The notes: generated by a model from the letters alone, not told the origin. Numbered from the stretch's first letter, positions 1-9,600 are shown. The stretch: DNA of 64,000 nt from Auriscalpium vulgare (GCA_019915015.1 JAHBBC010000012.1:1240001-1304000); one strand, 5' to 3'. Numbers and translations are program-made.

Positions 1-964
1 TTGACCGCGAGTAGTGTAGCAGCCATGCTGTGGAGTAGAGAATCATCGCGCCGAGTATCAGTGTGGGTCAGGGATGGATGAAGTCAAAGTGGAAGAACAG
101 ATTGCGTTCGCGCCGGCACGATCCCGAGGCCCAGCGCTAGAAAGTACCGCTAGTGATTATGTAGTGACGTCCGGAATACTAGATCTCGGGTCGGGCGGTC
201 AGCCAGCGACGTCAGGTCATCCCCGGAACCCCACCTCGTATACGAGCGGGGACGGCGCGGCACTACTGCCTTGGTATTCACTAGATGGCACAGAGGATTG
301 GCCGAATTGCTTGAGATCTGGTCTGAAAATCCATTCATTTTCGGGACCTCTCATTGGTCACTGACCTGTGCAGTTTGATGTGAAATGGCATACTCGACTC
401 AGCACTCAGGCCAGGACTAGGAGCACTGTTCACATACTTGTGATAGCCTAAGATTCGCGCATTTTCTGATATGATGCCCGCACACTAGGAGAAGAGATTT
501 CGTGAGAGCAGAGCGTAGTTGCTTATCGTTATCAGGGCTGCTGCCCCTCTGGCCATCAGAAAATATGTAGCTCGGGCTGGGCTCGAGCGGGAAGCCAAGC
601 AGACGATGCGGCGTCGCTCGCTTTCAGATCCGTCGCTTTGACGTGCGCTGCGCCTGTCTCAGCCAGCGTTGAGTAGTCTGCTTGCCCGAAAAATTCGTGC
701 AGCGAAATTCGAGATACCAGCTTCACACACACCGGTGTCTGATGAGTATCCGCGAGTTTGCAACAAGAGGTTCCGTATCGTTTGACGATCAAAAGAAAGA
801 TCATGATGGCATGGAAGAGATATACATGTCCTCTCAGTGTCCTCTCTCACAGCACTAACGCGGAGATAGATTAGTATGAGAAAGAAGCATAGAGAAAGCG
901 CATAAAAGGCAGCTTACAGCGACCAGAGACTCTAAGGCAGCCACTCTGCAACCAGAGCAGCACA
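1..964. other. Accessory non-coding DNA upstream of secreted-peptide gene A
   Basis: No credible gene was seen; the open frames here are short and show no family resemblance. The part from about 515 onward is the left end of a diverged duplication that is found again from about 4375, and it includes the promoter of peptide gene A. A CATAAAA box at 901-907 lies 58-64 bases before the ATG at 965. A 12-base palindrome (CTCGTATACGAG) occurs at about 236 and is probably chance. Confidence 0.5.
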
Positions 965-1905
965 ATGAAGACTACTTCATTCTTGACCATCGTCGCGACC
1001 GCAATCATGCTGCTAATTCAGCTCCAGTCGAGCCGAGCCTACGCCGTTCGACATATAGAAGGTATGTCGGCGCCGCGTAGACCGCACCGATGAGCGACGT
1101 TGACTGGTAGTGGTGCCTGCAGAGCCAAAGCCGCGCACAGCTTTTAAAAATTGGCTCAAGCGGTCAGATACAGTGACAGCTCTTTATTGGTATAGGCGTT
1201 TCGTCCGCATCAGAGGCTTCTTTCGCTGATCGCATACGTCAGATTGAACGCGAATATGTTGGGCAAGTCGTCGGAGCCTGGTGGTCGATATGTGGGCAGG
1301 ATCGAGGGGCATGCATGCGTTCTGTTCTTTGCAGAAGAATAAGCTGCATAGTAATGTGCTTGGAATGCACTCGCCATGGAGTTTTGATTTGATTATCGCT
1401 TGACGTGGCCGAGGGAATCAGCATGACCAGACATAAGGGGCGCGCCGGCATGACACGACAGGCTAGTCGACAGCCGCACACCAGCTTCAGATGCAGTAGC
1501 TCCGTGAATGCGCCAGGGAACGGCTGCGCGTGCGCGCCACACTCATTGAGTCATGGAATAGGTACTACCATGAGGATTTTCGCGGTGAAGGCAAGAAGGA
1601 ACCACAATACGGACCTTGGTGCGTGCTGAAGACGCCAAGGGACGACGCACTGCAGCTATGTCTGAGTTTGGACGTCCAAGCAAGATCGCATGTGAATTGA
1701 ACGTACGTTCCCTCCTGGATCTCTCATGTTGTGGCTGCTAAATGAGCTCGGCATCCATGTGTACACCCGTGTGGGCACCAGTGAGCGCAGTAGCTTGACT
1801 GGAAAACATGCAGAACCTAGCGATACTGCCAGAGAGAGTTGACACCGAGTGGTATAGCCGCCATATTGTTATCAAGGAGAGGGTGATTGGGAAAAGCTGG
1901 AGGGC
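515..1905 (+). repeat. Segmental duplication, left copy (contains peptide gene A)
   Basis: This stretch aligns in the same orientation, with gaps, to about 4375-5965. Shared landmarks are the GTCGCTTTGACG motif (about 631 and 4629), the CATAAAA promoter box, the whole peptide gene, the GTTCTGTT-TTTGCAGAAGAATA block (about 1319 and 5454), the GACGTGGCCGAG block (about 1402 and 5538), and a tail motif (about 1806-1905) that occurs twice more at 5655-5760 and 5850-5965. Identity is moderate, so the duplication is not recent. Edges are approximate. Confidence 0.6.
965..1229 (+). CDS. Small secreted peptide precursor, copy A (one Kex2-type module)
   Basis: Exon 1 is 965-1061 and exon 2 starts at 1123; the 61-nt intron begins GTATGT and ends CTGCAG. 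Residues 1 to about 27 form a signal peptide (MKTTSFLTIVATAIMLLIQL, then SSRAYA). The rest contains one dibasic Kex2-type site, NWLKR, followed by SDTVTALY. A second intron (1190-1242, GTATAG to GTCAG) would split a TGA stop across the junction and give 54 residues. If it is retained, reading continues to TGA at 1227 and adds a basic and aromatic tail rich in R, F and Y, 67 residues in all. Copy B at 4958 has the same exon 1 length (97 nt), the same intron phases and the same TATA-like box, so the model is supported by comparison. No known family was recognised. It resembles fungal Kex2-processed repeat peptides in plan only, and secretion and cleavage are inferred. Confidence 0.6.
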
Positions 1906-1990
1906 GCACGACGTCGTCGGAGATGGTTAAAGTCAAGGTCGCAGAGCCGAATCATGCAGATCATTGGAAGTATAGGGATTACTTAATATT
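1243..1990. other. Non-coding 3' flank of peptide gene A
   Basis: No gene was seen. The stretch is conserved in part with the 3' flank of peptide gene B. Conserved blocks may be 3' UTR or further untranslated exons; the sequence alone does not decide this. Confidence 0.4.
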
Positions 1991-2199
1991 ATCTCCCGGA
2001 TCCAGCGGATCCGCCGGATCCGCCGGATCCGCCGGATTTGCCGGATTTGCCGGATCGGGACTTTTGCCTTCACCGGTTTTTCGTATTTCGCCTTCAGAGC
2101 TTTTTCGTATTTCGCCTTAAGCACTTTATGTAATAAATTCGCTTCAGCAACTTCAGAAATATGCGTTAAGTGACTCTAGGGATATAGCTTCAAGCATTT

Positions 2200-2760
2200 T
2201 TCAGAGGAATCCATTCACACACTTTTCAGTTATCCTTTCAGGCTTTTTACATAGACCTTCAAGCACTTTTCCAAAGCCTTCAGCCACTTTTCAAGAATCC
2301 CTTCAGGCATTTCTCTAGACTCCCTTCATGCATTTCTCTAGACTCCCTTCAGGCATTTCTCTACAGTCCCTTCAGGCAATTTTCAGATATTGCTTCAGGC
2401 ATTTTTCATTTATCCCTTCAGGCATTTTTCATTTATCCCTTCAGGCAATTTTCAGATATTGCTTCAGGCATTTTTCACATATCCCTTCAGGGAGTTTTCA
2501 GATATTGCTTCAGGCATTTTTCAGATATTGCTTCAGGCATTTTTCATTTATTCCTTCAGGCATTTTTCAGATATTGCTTCAGGCATTTTTCATTTATTCC
2601 TTCAGGCATTTTTCACATATCCCTTCAGGCATTTTTCATTTATCCCTTCAGGCATTTTTCATTTATCCCTTCAGGCATTTTTCATTTATCCCTTCAGGCA
2701 TTGTTCAAGACTCCCTTCAGACACTTTTCAAAAGTCCCTTCAGACACTTTACATAGCCAC
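2200..2760. repeat. 23-bp minisatellite (CCCTTCAGGC... unit)
   Basis: Tandem units of 23 bp begin CCCTTCAGGC and end TTCATTTAT. Unit starts at 2644, 2667 and 2690 fix the period. Two unit types alternate, one with TTTCATTTAT and one with TTTCAGATATTG. Units degrade outward on both sides, with further relics at about 3060-3200. Because 23 is not a multiple of three, the array opens in two frames with a repeated SGIF/QAFF peptide pattern; this is a by-product of the repeat and not evidence for a protein. Confidence 0.9.
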
Positions 2761-2953
2761 ATTCCAGACTTGCACACAGATGCACTCCCCACATCCGCCA
2801 GAGACTTACCTGTTTATTACTTGACTAACCTCATTTACACTGGTCCAACATCTGTAATATCTTTAGCACAGAACACCTTTAACTTGAATATATTTTGCGT
2901 AACATGGACATGCATTGCATCATATATATGCTAAGCTGTGTCGCTTAGCTATG

Positions 2954-3037
2954 GTCATAGTGGTCTATTGGTTAGAGCGCAGCTTGTGCTGTGTGCACCT
3001 TGATGGTGACAATGATGGCGGTTCGAATCCCGTTGTT
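2954..3037 (+). other. tRNA-like sequence with pol III A and B boxes (relic or SINE head)
   Basis: An A box (TGGTCTATTGG, 2961-2971) and a perfect B box (GGTTCGAATCC, 3020-3030) are 59 bases apart, as in a tRNA gene. A short hairpin, CAGC-TTGT-GCTG, lies between them. The acceptor strands and the outer T-stem pairs do not match, so it is unlikely to be a working tRNA and no anticodon is assigned. It may be a decayed tRNA or the promoter head of a SINE-like repeat within the 2-kb block. Confidence 0.45.
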
Positions 3038-3429
3038 TGAATTTTGACCTAGATCGCACCAGAGATATTTTCACTTCAGCCAAAAAATGCTTCTCCCCTT
3101 CACGCATTCTTTAATTTCCCCTTCAGACTGAATTTATATTTTGACTTCAGGCACTTTCCAATGTTGCTTCAGAGCTTTTTCCCAGTCTAGCTCCAGCCAC
3201 TTTTCATTTTTACATTCAGTGGCTTTACGTTTGGTGGCAGGCATTCACGCGTTCACTAGCTCACTTGTTCTTGTTCACGCGCTCCCTCAAAAAATCCCTT
3301 CAGTCTATATTCACTCATGTATGCCAAAATCAGTGAAGTCAAAAGTCTGTTTTCAGAACTATATAGTTGCAGTAAGCCACCGCAACATCGCTGTGCTGTT
3401 AACGTGCGGTGTGCACGGCAGTCGCGTGC

Positions 3430-3722
3430 AGAACGAGTGAAGGCAGTTGCGTGAAGAATGAGTGAAGGCAGTCGCGCGAAGAATGAGTGAAGGCAGTCGC
3501 GCGCAGAATGAGTGAAGGCAGTTGCACGAAGAATGAGTGAAGGCAGTCGCGCGCAGAATGGGTGAAGGCAGTCGCGTGCAGAACGAGTGAAGGCAGTTGC
3601 GCGCAGAATGAGTGAAGGCAGTCGCGCGAAGAATGCGTGAAGGCAGTCGCGCGAAGAATGCGTGAAGGCAGTCGCGCGCAGAATGAGTGGGCAGTCGCGC
3701 GCAGAATGAGTGGAGGCAGTTA
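3430..3722. repeat. 25-bp minisatellite (AGTGAAGGCAG... unit)
   Basis: About eleven to twelve direct units of 25 bp, with core AGTGAAGGCAG, then TYGCRYGMA and GAATG. Variation is mainly in the CGCGCG/TGCGTG segment and at the A/C of GAAGAATG/GCAGAATG. One unit near 3690 is shortened. No reading frame of interest is present. Confidence 0.9.
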
Positions 3723-4003
3723 TGGGAAAAGTGTTTGAAGGGAAATATATCTGAAAAACATGTGAAGTTGCTTTTGTGAAATGACTTCAGGTGCTCACTT
3801 CAGTCACACACTGCGCAGGTCTCTGGTGCGCATTGTATCGTGTTGTATTTGCATCATGTATATAATAGGTATGATACAATGTCGAGGCAGAAATTATGAG
3901 GACGAAAAAGACGCAGGAGCGTGCGGAAGTCGGGACTGGCAACAAGTGCTTCACTTGTTTTAGCAATCCGCCGGATCCGGCGGATCCGGCGGATCCATCC
4001 CCC

Positions 4004-4957
4004 ATACTTCCGACGCCCTCGAATCATGAGTCGTGGCTGAATCTCCTGCGGCCCTCCGGTCCGACCACCTTCCCACTGCCCCCGGCCGCTCCGTTGTCCG
4101 TTCGTCTCTGTTCGTCTTCGCCTACCCAGCCGTCTCGCGAAAATTTGGCCGCATCTGAGTCAAATCTGAGTCGCTTGAAATCAGGATTCATGGGTTCAAT
4201 ATCGTCGCGATTCTCGATCGGTTCTCGATCTGTGCAGCATTCTAATTATAACTATACTATCGAACTGGCGAACTAGCGAACGGTGCTCTACGGTGCTTCA
4301 CTGTTATGTTCACATATGATATAGTATCAGTATCTTCTAATAGGGAGGTGATTCTGTGTGGGAGCAGTACGTAGTTGATTAGCAGGCAGCGCCCGAAGGT
4401 GAGCCTGCGAACGGCCGTGTGGCCATCAGGCCCGGGGAGAAGCAGCTCCGAGCCACCAGGAAGAAGCAGCTGGAAGCCGCAATTGAAGTGTCGCTCACCT
4501 TCAAAGGAGTCCCGTGTGAGGGGCAGAACGTGATTGATTATCAGACTGGGCCTGGAAGGTGAGCGGTGTGGCCGTCAAGGAGAAGCATTATCGAGCATAC
4601 GGTACGGCGTCGTTCGCTCCCAGACCTGTCGCTTTGACAGCGCTCCAGATTTTCCTGTGTGATTTGAGTAGTCTCGTTGCTAGATTCCTCACCGTTCTTT
4701 ACGACCCGCATGTGGAGGAGGAGTCTCGTGGCGAGATTCCAGACGATTCACACGCGAGTGAGTTGGCAACAAGATGTTCAATATCTGTTTGAGAATCGAG
4801 AGAAAATTTATGATGGCCTATCGAAGGGAGATACATGCCTTCTCTCACAACACTAACGCGCTGAAAGATTGGTGGGAGCAAGAAGCATGGGGAAAGCGCA
4901 TAAAAGGAGGCCTACAGCGACCAGAGACGGCAGCCACTTTGCAACCAAAGCAGCACA
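4004..4957. other. Upstream region of secreted-peptide gene B
   Basis: No gene was recognised. The part from about 4375 is homologous to the region upstream of peptide gene A. A CATAAAA box at 4899-4905 lies about 55 bases before the ATG at 4958. An ORF at 3896-4276 overlaps the right end of the 2-kb repeat block and is low complexity (P, S); it is not called. Confidence 0.45.
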
Positions 4958-5965
4958 ATGAAGACTACTCCATTCTTCACCGTCGTCACGACAGCGGTCA
5001 TGCTGCTGCTCCGGCTGCAGTTGAGCCAAGCCTACCCAGTCGGAGATATCGAAGGTATGTAATCGTCATGTAGACCTCGCCCATGAACGACGTTGACGGA
5101 TAGCGTGCTTGCAGGGCGTACGGACTCGGAACCGCACGGAGAGATTGCCTCGCTCAAGCGCGCAGATCCTGTGGCGGCTGATATAGAAGGTATGTCGCCG
5201 TGTAGACCTCGCCCATGAATGATATTGACGGGGAGCGGCGCTTGCAGAGCGCACGCCGGAGTGGGAGCCGCGCGGAGAGAATATCTGGCTCAAGCGTGCA
5301 GATCCATTGGCGGCTGTCTGGTAGGCTGTTCGTCCGCATCGGGGCTTCGTTTGCTAATAGCATACTCAGATCGAACACGGATGCCGTACGAGAATGGTCG
5401 CCAATATCTGTTGTTGTAGGGCGTACTCGAGGATGCATGGGCGTGCCCAGTGCGTTCTGTTATTTGCAGAAGAATACTGTGAGCTACTGAGTGTGCTTGG
5501 CATGAACTCACCACGGAATATTGGTTCCTCATCAGTTGACGTGGCCGAGCGAACCAGCATGTCCAGACGTACTAGGGGGCGCACCAGCATACTTAATGCC
5601 GTGGTCGCACACTCAGGCTAATTGTAGTCTCCAATGCTATGATTGTCCAAATCAAAGCTGTAGAACCCACAGAACCTAAAGACCGGATACATAGTCTAGC
5701 AACGATGATAGAGGAGATGTCCGGGAAACGTTGGAGGGGCCAGGGTGCACGCGTGTGTCGATGGATGGGGTCGAGAGCGACGACTCGGAGGAGCCGACGG
5801 CGGCTTCTGCCCAGTGAATGCGTCAGGGAACCGTGGCCCTGTCTGGTTCAAAGCTGTAGTATACCACAGAAGCTAAAGACACTGCCCGACACCGAATATT
5901 GTTACAGCCATGGTAGAGGAGATCATCGGGAACCGTTGGAGGGCCAGGGTGCATGCGTGGGTCTG
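4375..5965 (+). repeat. Segmental duplication, right copy (contains peptide gene B)
   Basis: This is the second copy of the duplication described at 515-1905, in the same orientation. It differs by one extra exon-intron cassette in the peptide gene (about 5115-5247) and by a second tandem copy of the 3' tail motif (5655-5760 and 5850-5965, both running from AGCTGTAG to GGCCAGGGTGCA). Edges are approximate. Confidence 0.6.
4958..5324 (+). CDS. Small secreted peptide precursor, copy B (two Kex2-type modules)
   Basis: Exons are 4958-5054, 5115-5189 and 5248-5320 or 5324; introns are 60 and 58 nt, both phase 1. The product is 81-82 residues. Residues 1 to about 27 form a signal peptide (MKTTPFFTVVTTAVMLLLRL, then QLSQAYP). 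Two tandem modules follow, each ending in LKR and followed by ADP: EPHGEIASLKRADPVAA and EPRGENIWLKRADPLAAV. Exon 2 and exon 3, with their introns, are duplicates of each other, so the second module arose by copying one 75-nt phase-1 exon plus intron. A third intron (5321-5369, GTAGGC to ACTCAG with branch TGCTAAT) would create a split TGA; without it TGG TAG ends the protein one residue later. Family unknown; the plan suits a Kex2-processed secreted peptide. Confidence 0.65.
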
Positions 5966-5975
5966 AAATCTGCAG
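5325..5975. other. Non-coding 3' flank of peptide gene B
   Basis: No gene was seen. The stretch contains the candidate third intron of gene B and two tandem copies of a motif of about 105 bases that also occurs once behind gene A. An open frame at 5639-6133 crosses the tandem motif and the MITE and is not credible. Confidence 0.45.
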
Positions 5976-6238
5976 TCACTGCCTGCACAGCCGGGTATTT
6001 CAGCGGAAATACCGTGGAAATTATTGTAGAAGGATTCTACGTATATTACCAGAAATACTGTGAGGGGTATTTTAAGTATTGCATAAGAAACACTAAGGCA
6101 GACAAAGCTGCGGGGTTAAGTATTTCTTTGTGAATACTTTACAGTACTTCCAAGGTTTTTCTCGTCAAATACTTACAGTCTTTTTACAGTTATTTCCACA
6201 GTATTTCTTGGTGTGCCACTTGACCGCGCAGGCAGTGA
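5976..6238. mobile_element. MITE-like element with long imperfect terminal inverted repeats
   Basis: The left end starts TCACTGCCTGC at 5976; the right end is the inverted match GCAGGCAGTGA ending at 6238. After a short mismatched part the inverted repeat resumes (GAAATACCGTGGAAAT on the left, GAAATACTGTGGAAAT on the inverted right), so the arms extend to about 60 bases. The element is 263 bp, AT-rich inside and has no gene. No clear target duplication was found, so the superfamily is not assigned. Confidence 0.6.
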
Positions 6239-6634
6239 GTGGGGTCGAGGTCGAAGCGCGCGTCTCAGAAAGTCGGGGCATCGCCATCAACGCAGTCCGA
6301 TCGCGGCCGGGGCACGGCGGCCGCTCAGATCGACCGTCAACGCACGGAGGGGAATGGACTCATAGATTTGAGTGAACGATGCCCAGTTACTGTATAACTA
6401 GCCCGCGAACGAAGTGCTTTTGGAACGATATCTATGTTTAAATGCAGAGTGTAACAATGCTATGTGGTATCCGATTATCTCAGTGAGAGGGAGGGACGAA
6501 TGCGCGGTCGACAGAAAAGGGAATGGAGGGTTATTACGGTAACGACGGATCCAAGAAGTAAATCAAGAACTAGGGAACGGAAACATCTTAAAATGAGTGA
6601 TAAATATACAATAAAACGAGCAGCATGGGTGCGC
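6239..6634. other. Intergenic, 3' side of the DENN gene
   Basis: Most of it (6330-6543) is the inverted VPS13 3' copy. The rest shows no gene. Confidence 0.5.
6330..6543 (+). repeat. Inverted copy of the VPS13 3' end
   Basis: Read on the plus strand, this stretch matches the reverse complement of 18576-18787 over about 200 bases with scattered differences. It begins with the last VPS13 codons (GAATGGACTCATAG at about 6352-6365) and continues through the 3' flank to GGAGGG-TTATTACGGTA. It ends about 90 bases from the DENN stop codon. It is a duplicate and not a functional exon. Confidence 0.85.
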
Positions 6635-9600
6635 TCATACGACCGGACGAACGGGCCCCATCCCGCGGCCCCGCGAGACGACGGTGTCCTCGCTGAGCGT
6701 CGGGCTTGGCTGGTTGTCCACCCCCATGAGCGTCGGCGCCTCACTCAGCAGGCGCGGGCGGGCCTGGTACGCCGGCGCCGGCGCGGCGTCGAATGCGCCG
6801 GGCACCGGCGTGCCCTCGTCTGCGCCGTCGTCGAACGTGCCCACGGCCTCCTTCGGCGCGTCCTCGAAGCTGCCGTAACTCCCGCGCGGGCTCGTCGAGT
6901 ACGCGCTCTGGAAGTCGGTGTCCGAGTCATCCGTCGTGCCCGTGAGCGCGGCGGTCAGCGCGGGCGTGACGGGCAACGCCGCGGACGGGGGCGGCGACGC
7001 GCCGAGCGACGCGCCAGACGCGATCTTGCGCAGCGCGGTGCCGTGGGTGGGCGGCCGCTCGTCGTCTGACTGGCTGTCGTCCGGGATGTCGCCCGGCAGG
7101 AAGCTCGCCTTGGTCGGTGTGCGGGCCTCGAGCTCGGTGCTGCTGCGCGGGATGTCCATGCGGTCCTCAGTGGCGGTCGCCGCGCGCGGCGTGTCGTGGC
7201 CGTCGTGCGATGCGGTGTCCGCAGTGCTCGGACGCGAGCGCGTCGACGACACGGTGTTGCCGCGCGGGCGTTCCGCCGCGCGCGGGGGCTTCCCGACGAG
7301 CTTCGTACCGCGCGGCGGGCGCGTGTGGCGCACGGTGACGGACTGCTGCCCCTCGTCGCTCTCCTCCGACTCCTGGCCCCGCTGCTGCTGCTGCTGCGAC
7401 GCAGCGGACTCGCTCACGAACGCGTTCTCAAGCTGCAACGCAAGTTTCAGCCGGTCGACCTGCGCACGCACCGTGCGGAGAATGCTGACCTTGCGCTGGA
7501 TCTGGAGCACCTTCTGCGCGATCTTGTCGCTGCGCTCGCTGATGCCCGCGTCGACCGCAGCCATCCCGTCCTGCTCCCGCGGCGCCTCCGCAGAGAAGCG
7601 CTTCACGTTCTTCTTGGACGGCGAGAGGGGCAGCGCCTCCGCCGCCGAGTCGACGTCGACGTCCGCGTCCGCGGCGGCCTCCTCCTCCTCCTCGATGAGC
7701 GCGGCCTTCGCCAGCTCGAGCTTCGCCTGCGCCTCTTCCTTCATCATGAGCGCATCGTACGACTCGGCGAGTGTCGACTCGGTGCCGTACGAGCGCAGCT
7801 GCTTCGGGCGCGCGCCGCCCGAGTCGCTCGGGCGCCGCGACGATACGCGGCTCGCCGGGCGCGAGTCGTCGTAGTCCGAGTCGTCCACGCCGACGGCCAT
7901 CGATGCGAGCGCCTTCTCGATCTGTGCCTCGACCTCCGCGACCATCTCCTCGCGCTCCTGCTCCATCGAGTCCATCGTCTCGCGCATCTTCTCCAGCTCG
8001 ACGAGCGCCTCCTTGTGTGCGTACTCGGTCTCCTTGAGCTCTGTGCGTCATTTAGCGTATTTTGGCAAAAGAAGGACAAGGCTCGACGCGACTCACGGTT
8101 CTGCAGCTTGCTTTTCTCGACGGCCGTCATCGTCACGAGCCCGCTCAGACGCTTCGTCTCGCGCTGCTCCCTCCCAATCTTCGAGCGCAGCTCGTTCGCC
8201 TCCACGCTCAGCTTCTCCGCATACTGCTCAAACGTGACGAACTTGTCGCGCCACAGATCGCTCTCCGTCATCAAAAAGTTGAGCCGGCGCGAAAGGCGCC
8301 CGATCTTCGTCTCGAGGTCGTCGCGCGCATCCACGAACGCCGTCGCGCGCTTTCGGATCGAGTGCTGGATGAGCTGCTCCGCAGCGGACAGCTGCGGCGG
8401 GCGCCGCGCGACGCCAAACGAGCTGATGCGCTTCAGCAGCGACGGCGGCTTCATCTTGTCGTGCAGCACCGCGTCGAACGCCTGGATGATCCGCGTCGAG
8501 TGCCACCACTCTGGCGGTTTGATCGTGTCCGCGACGGCCGCTGAGGACGCGCCGCGCTTCGCCTGGATTTTGCACACAGGCCGGAAGCGCCCAGCGGGAA
8601 ACGCCTCCTTGAACTCGCTGTGCGGCGGTCAGCATGGGATAATCGCGATAGACGATGTGAATACCTAGGAACAGAATGGTCGGGGTGGTAGTGGGGTTCG
8701 AAGGCCACGAGCAGCCTCTGGCGGTACCGGTCACGCTGCTGCTTGGAGGACACGACGCCCGACGGCGGGGACGCGCAGCTCCTACACCAAGCCATCAGTA
8801 CTCGCACACGACGAGATCCCATCCGCACTTACAAATAGTTGATATCCCTACAAACATACAAGCACCCTGATCAGCCTCCTGCCAAATTCCGAATGCACAA
8901 TAGAACTTACAGATCGACGACGCACACCTCCGGCGGGGGGCGCGCGCAGTACCGCGCCTCGGTGGCGAGGCCCATAATCCACGGGCCAGGGTCGTCGATG
9001 TAGATCTTCGCGTCGCGCGAGTGCACGGCCTGCAGCGCGATGCCGTTCCAGCCGCGCAGCTCGACGAGGTACTTGATTGTCGACACCGCGATCTGCACCG
9101 ACAATGAACTTCAACAATGCGTCACATTGAGCAAGGCAACAGGAAAACGCACCCCGAGCATCGCGGGATGGCGCGAGAAGAACAGGATGCGGCCAGTGGG
9201 CGACAGGGCAATCTGCGCGCATACATGTCAGACAGCGGCACGCTAGCAATCATAATGTACGCATATACCTCGCATATGGTCAATATGTTGTCGATATTGA
9301 GGGCTTTGAACAGCGGCCACATGGTGAAGTTGATGTCGACGAGCCCGCGGCCAAAGTCGAGCCCGCCGGGGAAGCGCGCGATGACCTCGAGGCTGGTGTC
9401 CGCGCTCGCGGCGGCGGGGTCGGCGCCCTTGACGGTCGCGGAGGCGTCAAGCTTGATGAGGTCGCCGGCGCGCGGGGCGGGGTGCGAGAGGATCTTCGAG
9501 ATCTGCAGCGTGTGCGACTGCACGTCCTTGGAGAAGCGCGCCCAGGAGAGCGTCAGGTAGTCGCGCATGAGGTCGTAGATCGGGTGCCGCGACACCAGGG

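Larger units (their letters stand above)
1998..3996. mobile_element. 2-kb repeat block with inverted (GGATCCGCC)n ends, possible non-autonomous element
   Basis: The left end is a run of the 9-base unit GGATCCGCC (1998 to about 2055). The right end (about 3966-3996) is the same unit in inverted orientation, so the ends form an imperfect inverted repeat of about 33 bases. The bases just outside are ATCTCCC (1991-1997) and ATCCCCC (3997-4003), a possible 7-base target duplication with one mismatch. Inside are a 23-bp minisatellite, a tRNA-like promoter and a 25-bp minisatellite, but no gene. Degenerate inverted copies of the TTCAG-type unit appear near the right end (about 3720-3800). The block lies between the two peptide-gene duplicates. 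It could also be two independent microsatellites with chance flanks. Confidence 0.4.

Noticed and set aside
2328..2824. Two overlapping open frames with repeating hydrophobic peptides
   Set aside because: Produced by the 23-bp minisatellite, which opens two frames at once because its period is not a multiple of three.
2954..3037. Functional tRNA gene
   Set aside because: A and B boxes are good, but acceptor and T-stem pairing fail and no sound anticodon arm can be drawn.
3430..3722. CRISPR-like array
   Set aside because: Units are contiguous with no unique spacers and the genome is eukaryotic; this is a simple minisatellite.
965..5324. Basidiomycete mating pheromone precursors
   Set aside because: Both genes encode signal peptides and lack a C-terminal CaaX box, which those pheromones need for lipid attachment.
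5639..6133. 164-codon open frame
   Set aside because: Spans the tandem 3' motif and enters the MITE-like element; no family resemblance.
7196..8668. 490-codon open frame on the plus strand across the DENN gene
   Set aside because: It is the mirror of GC-rich coding DNA on the minus strand. Arg/Ala/Leu-rich composition, no domain, and it crosses the introns of the real gene.
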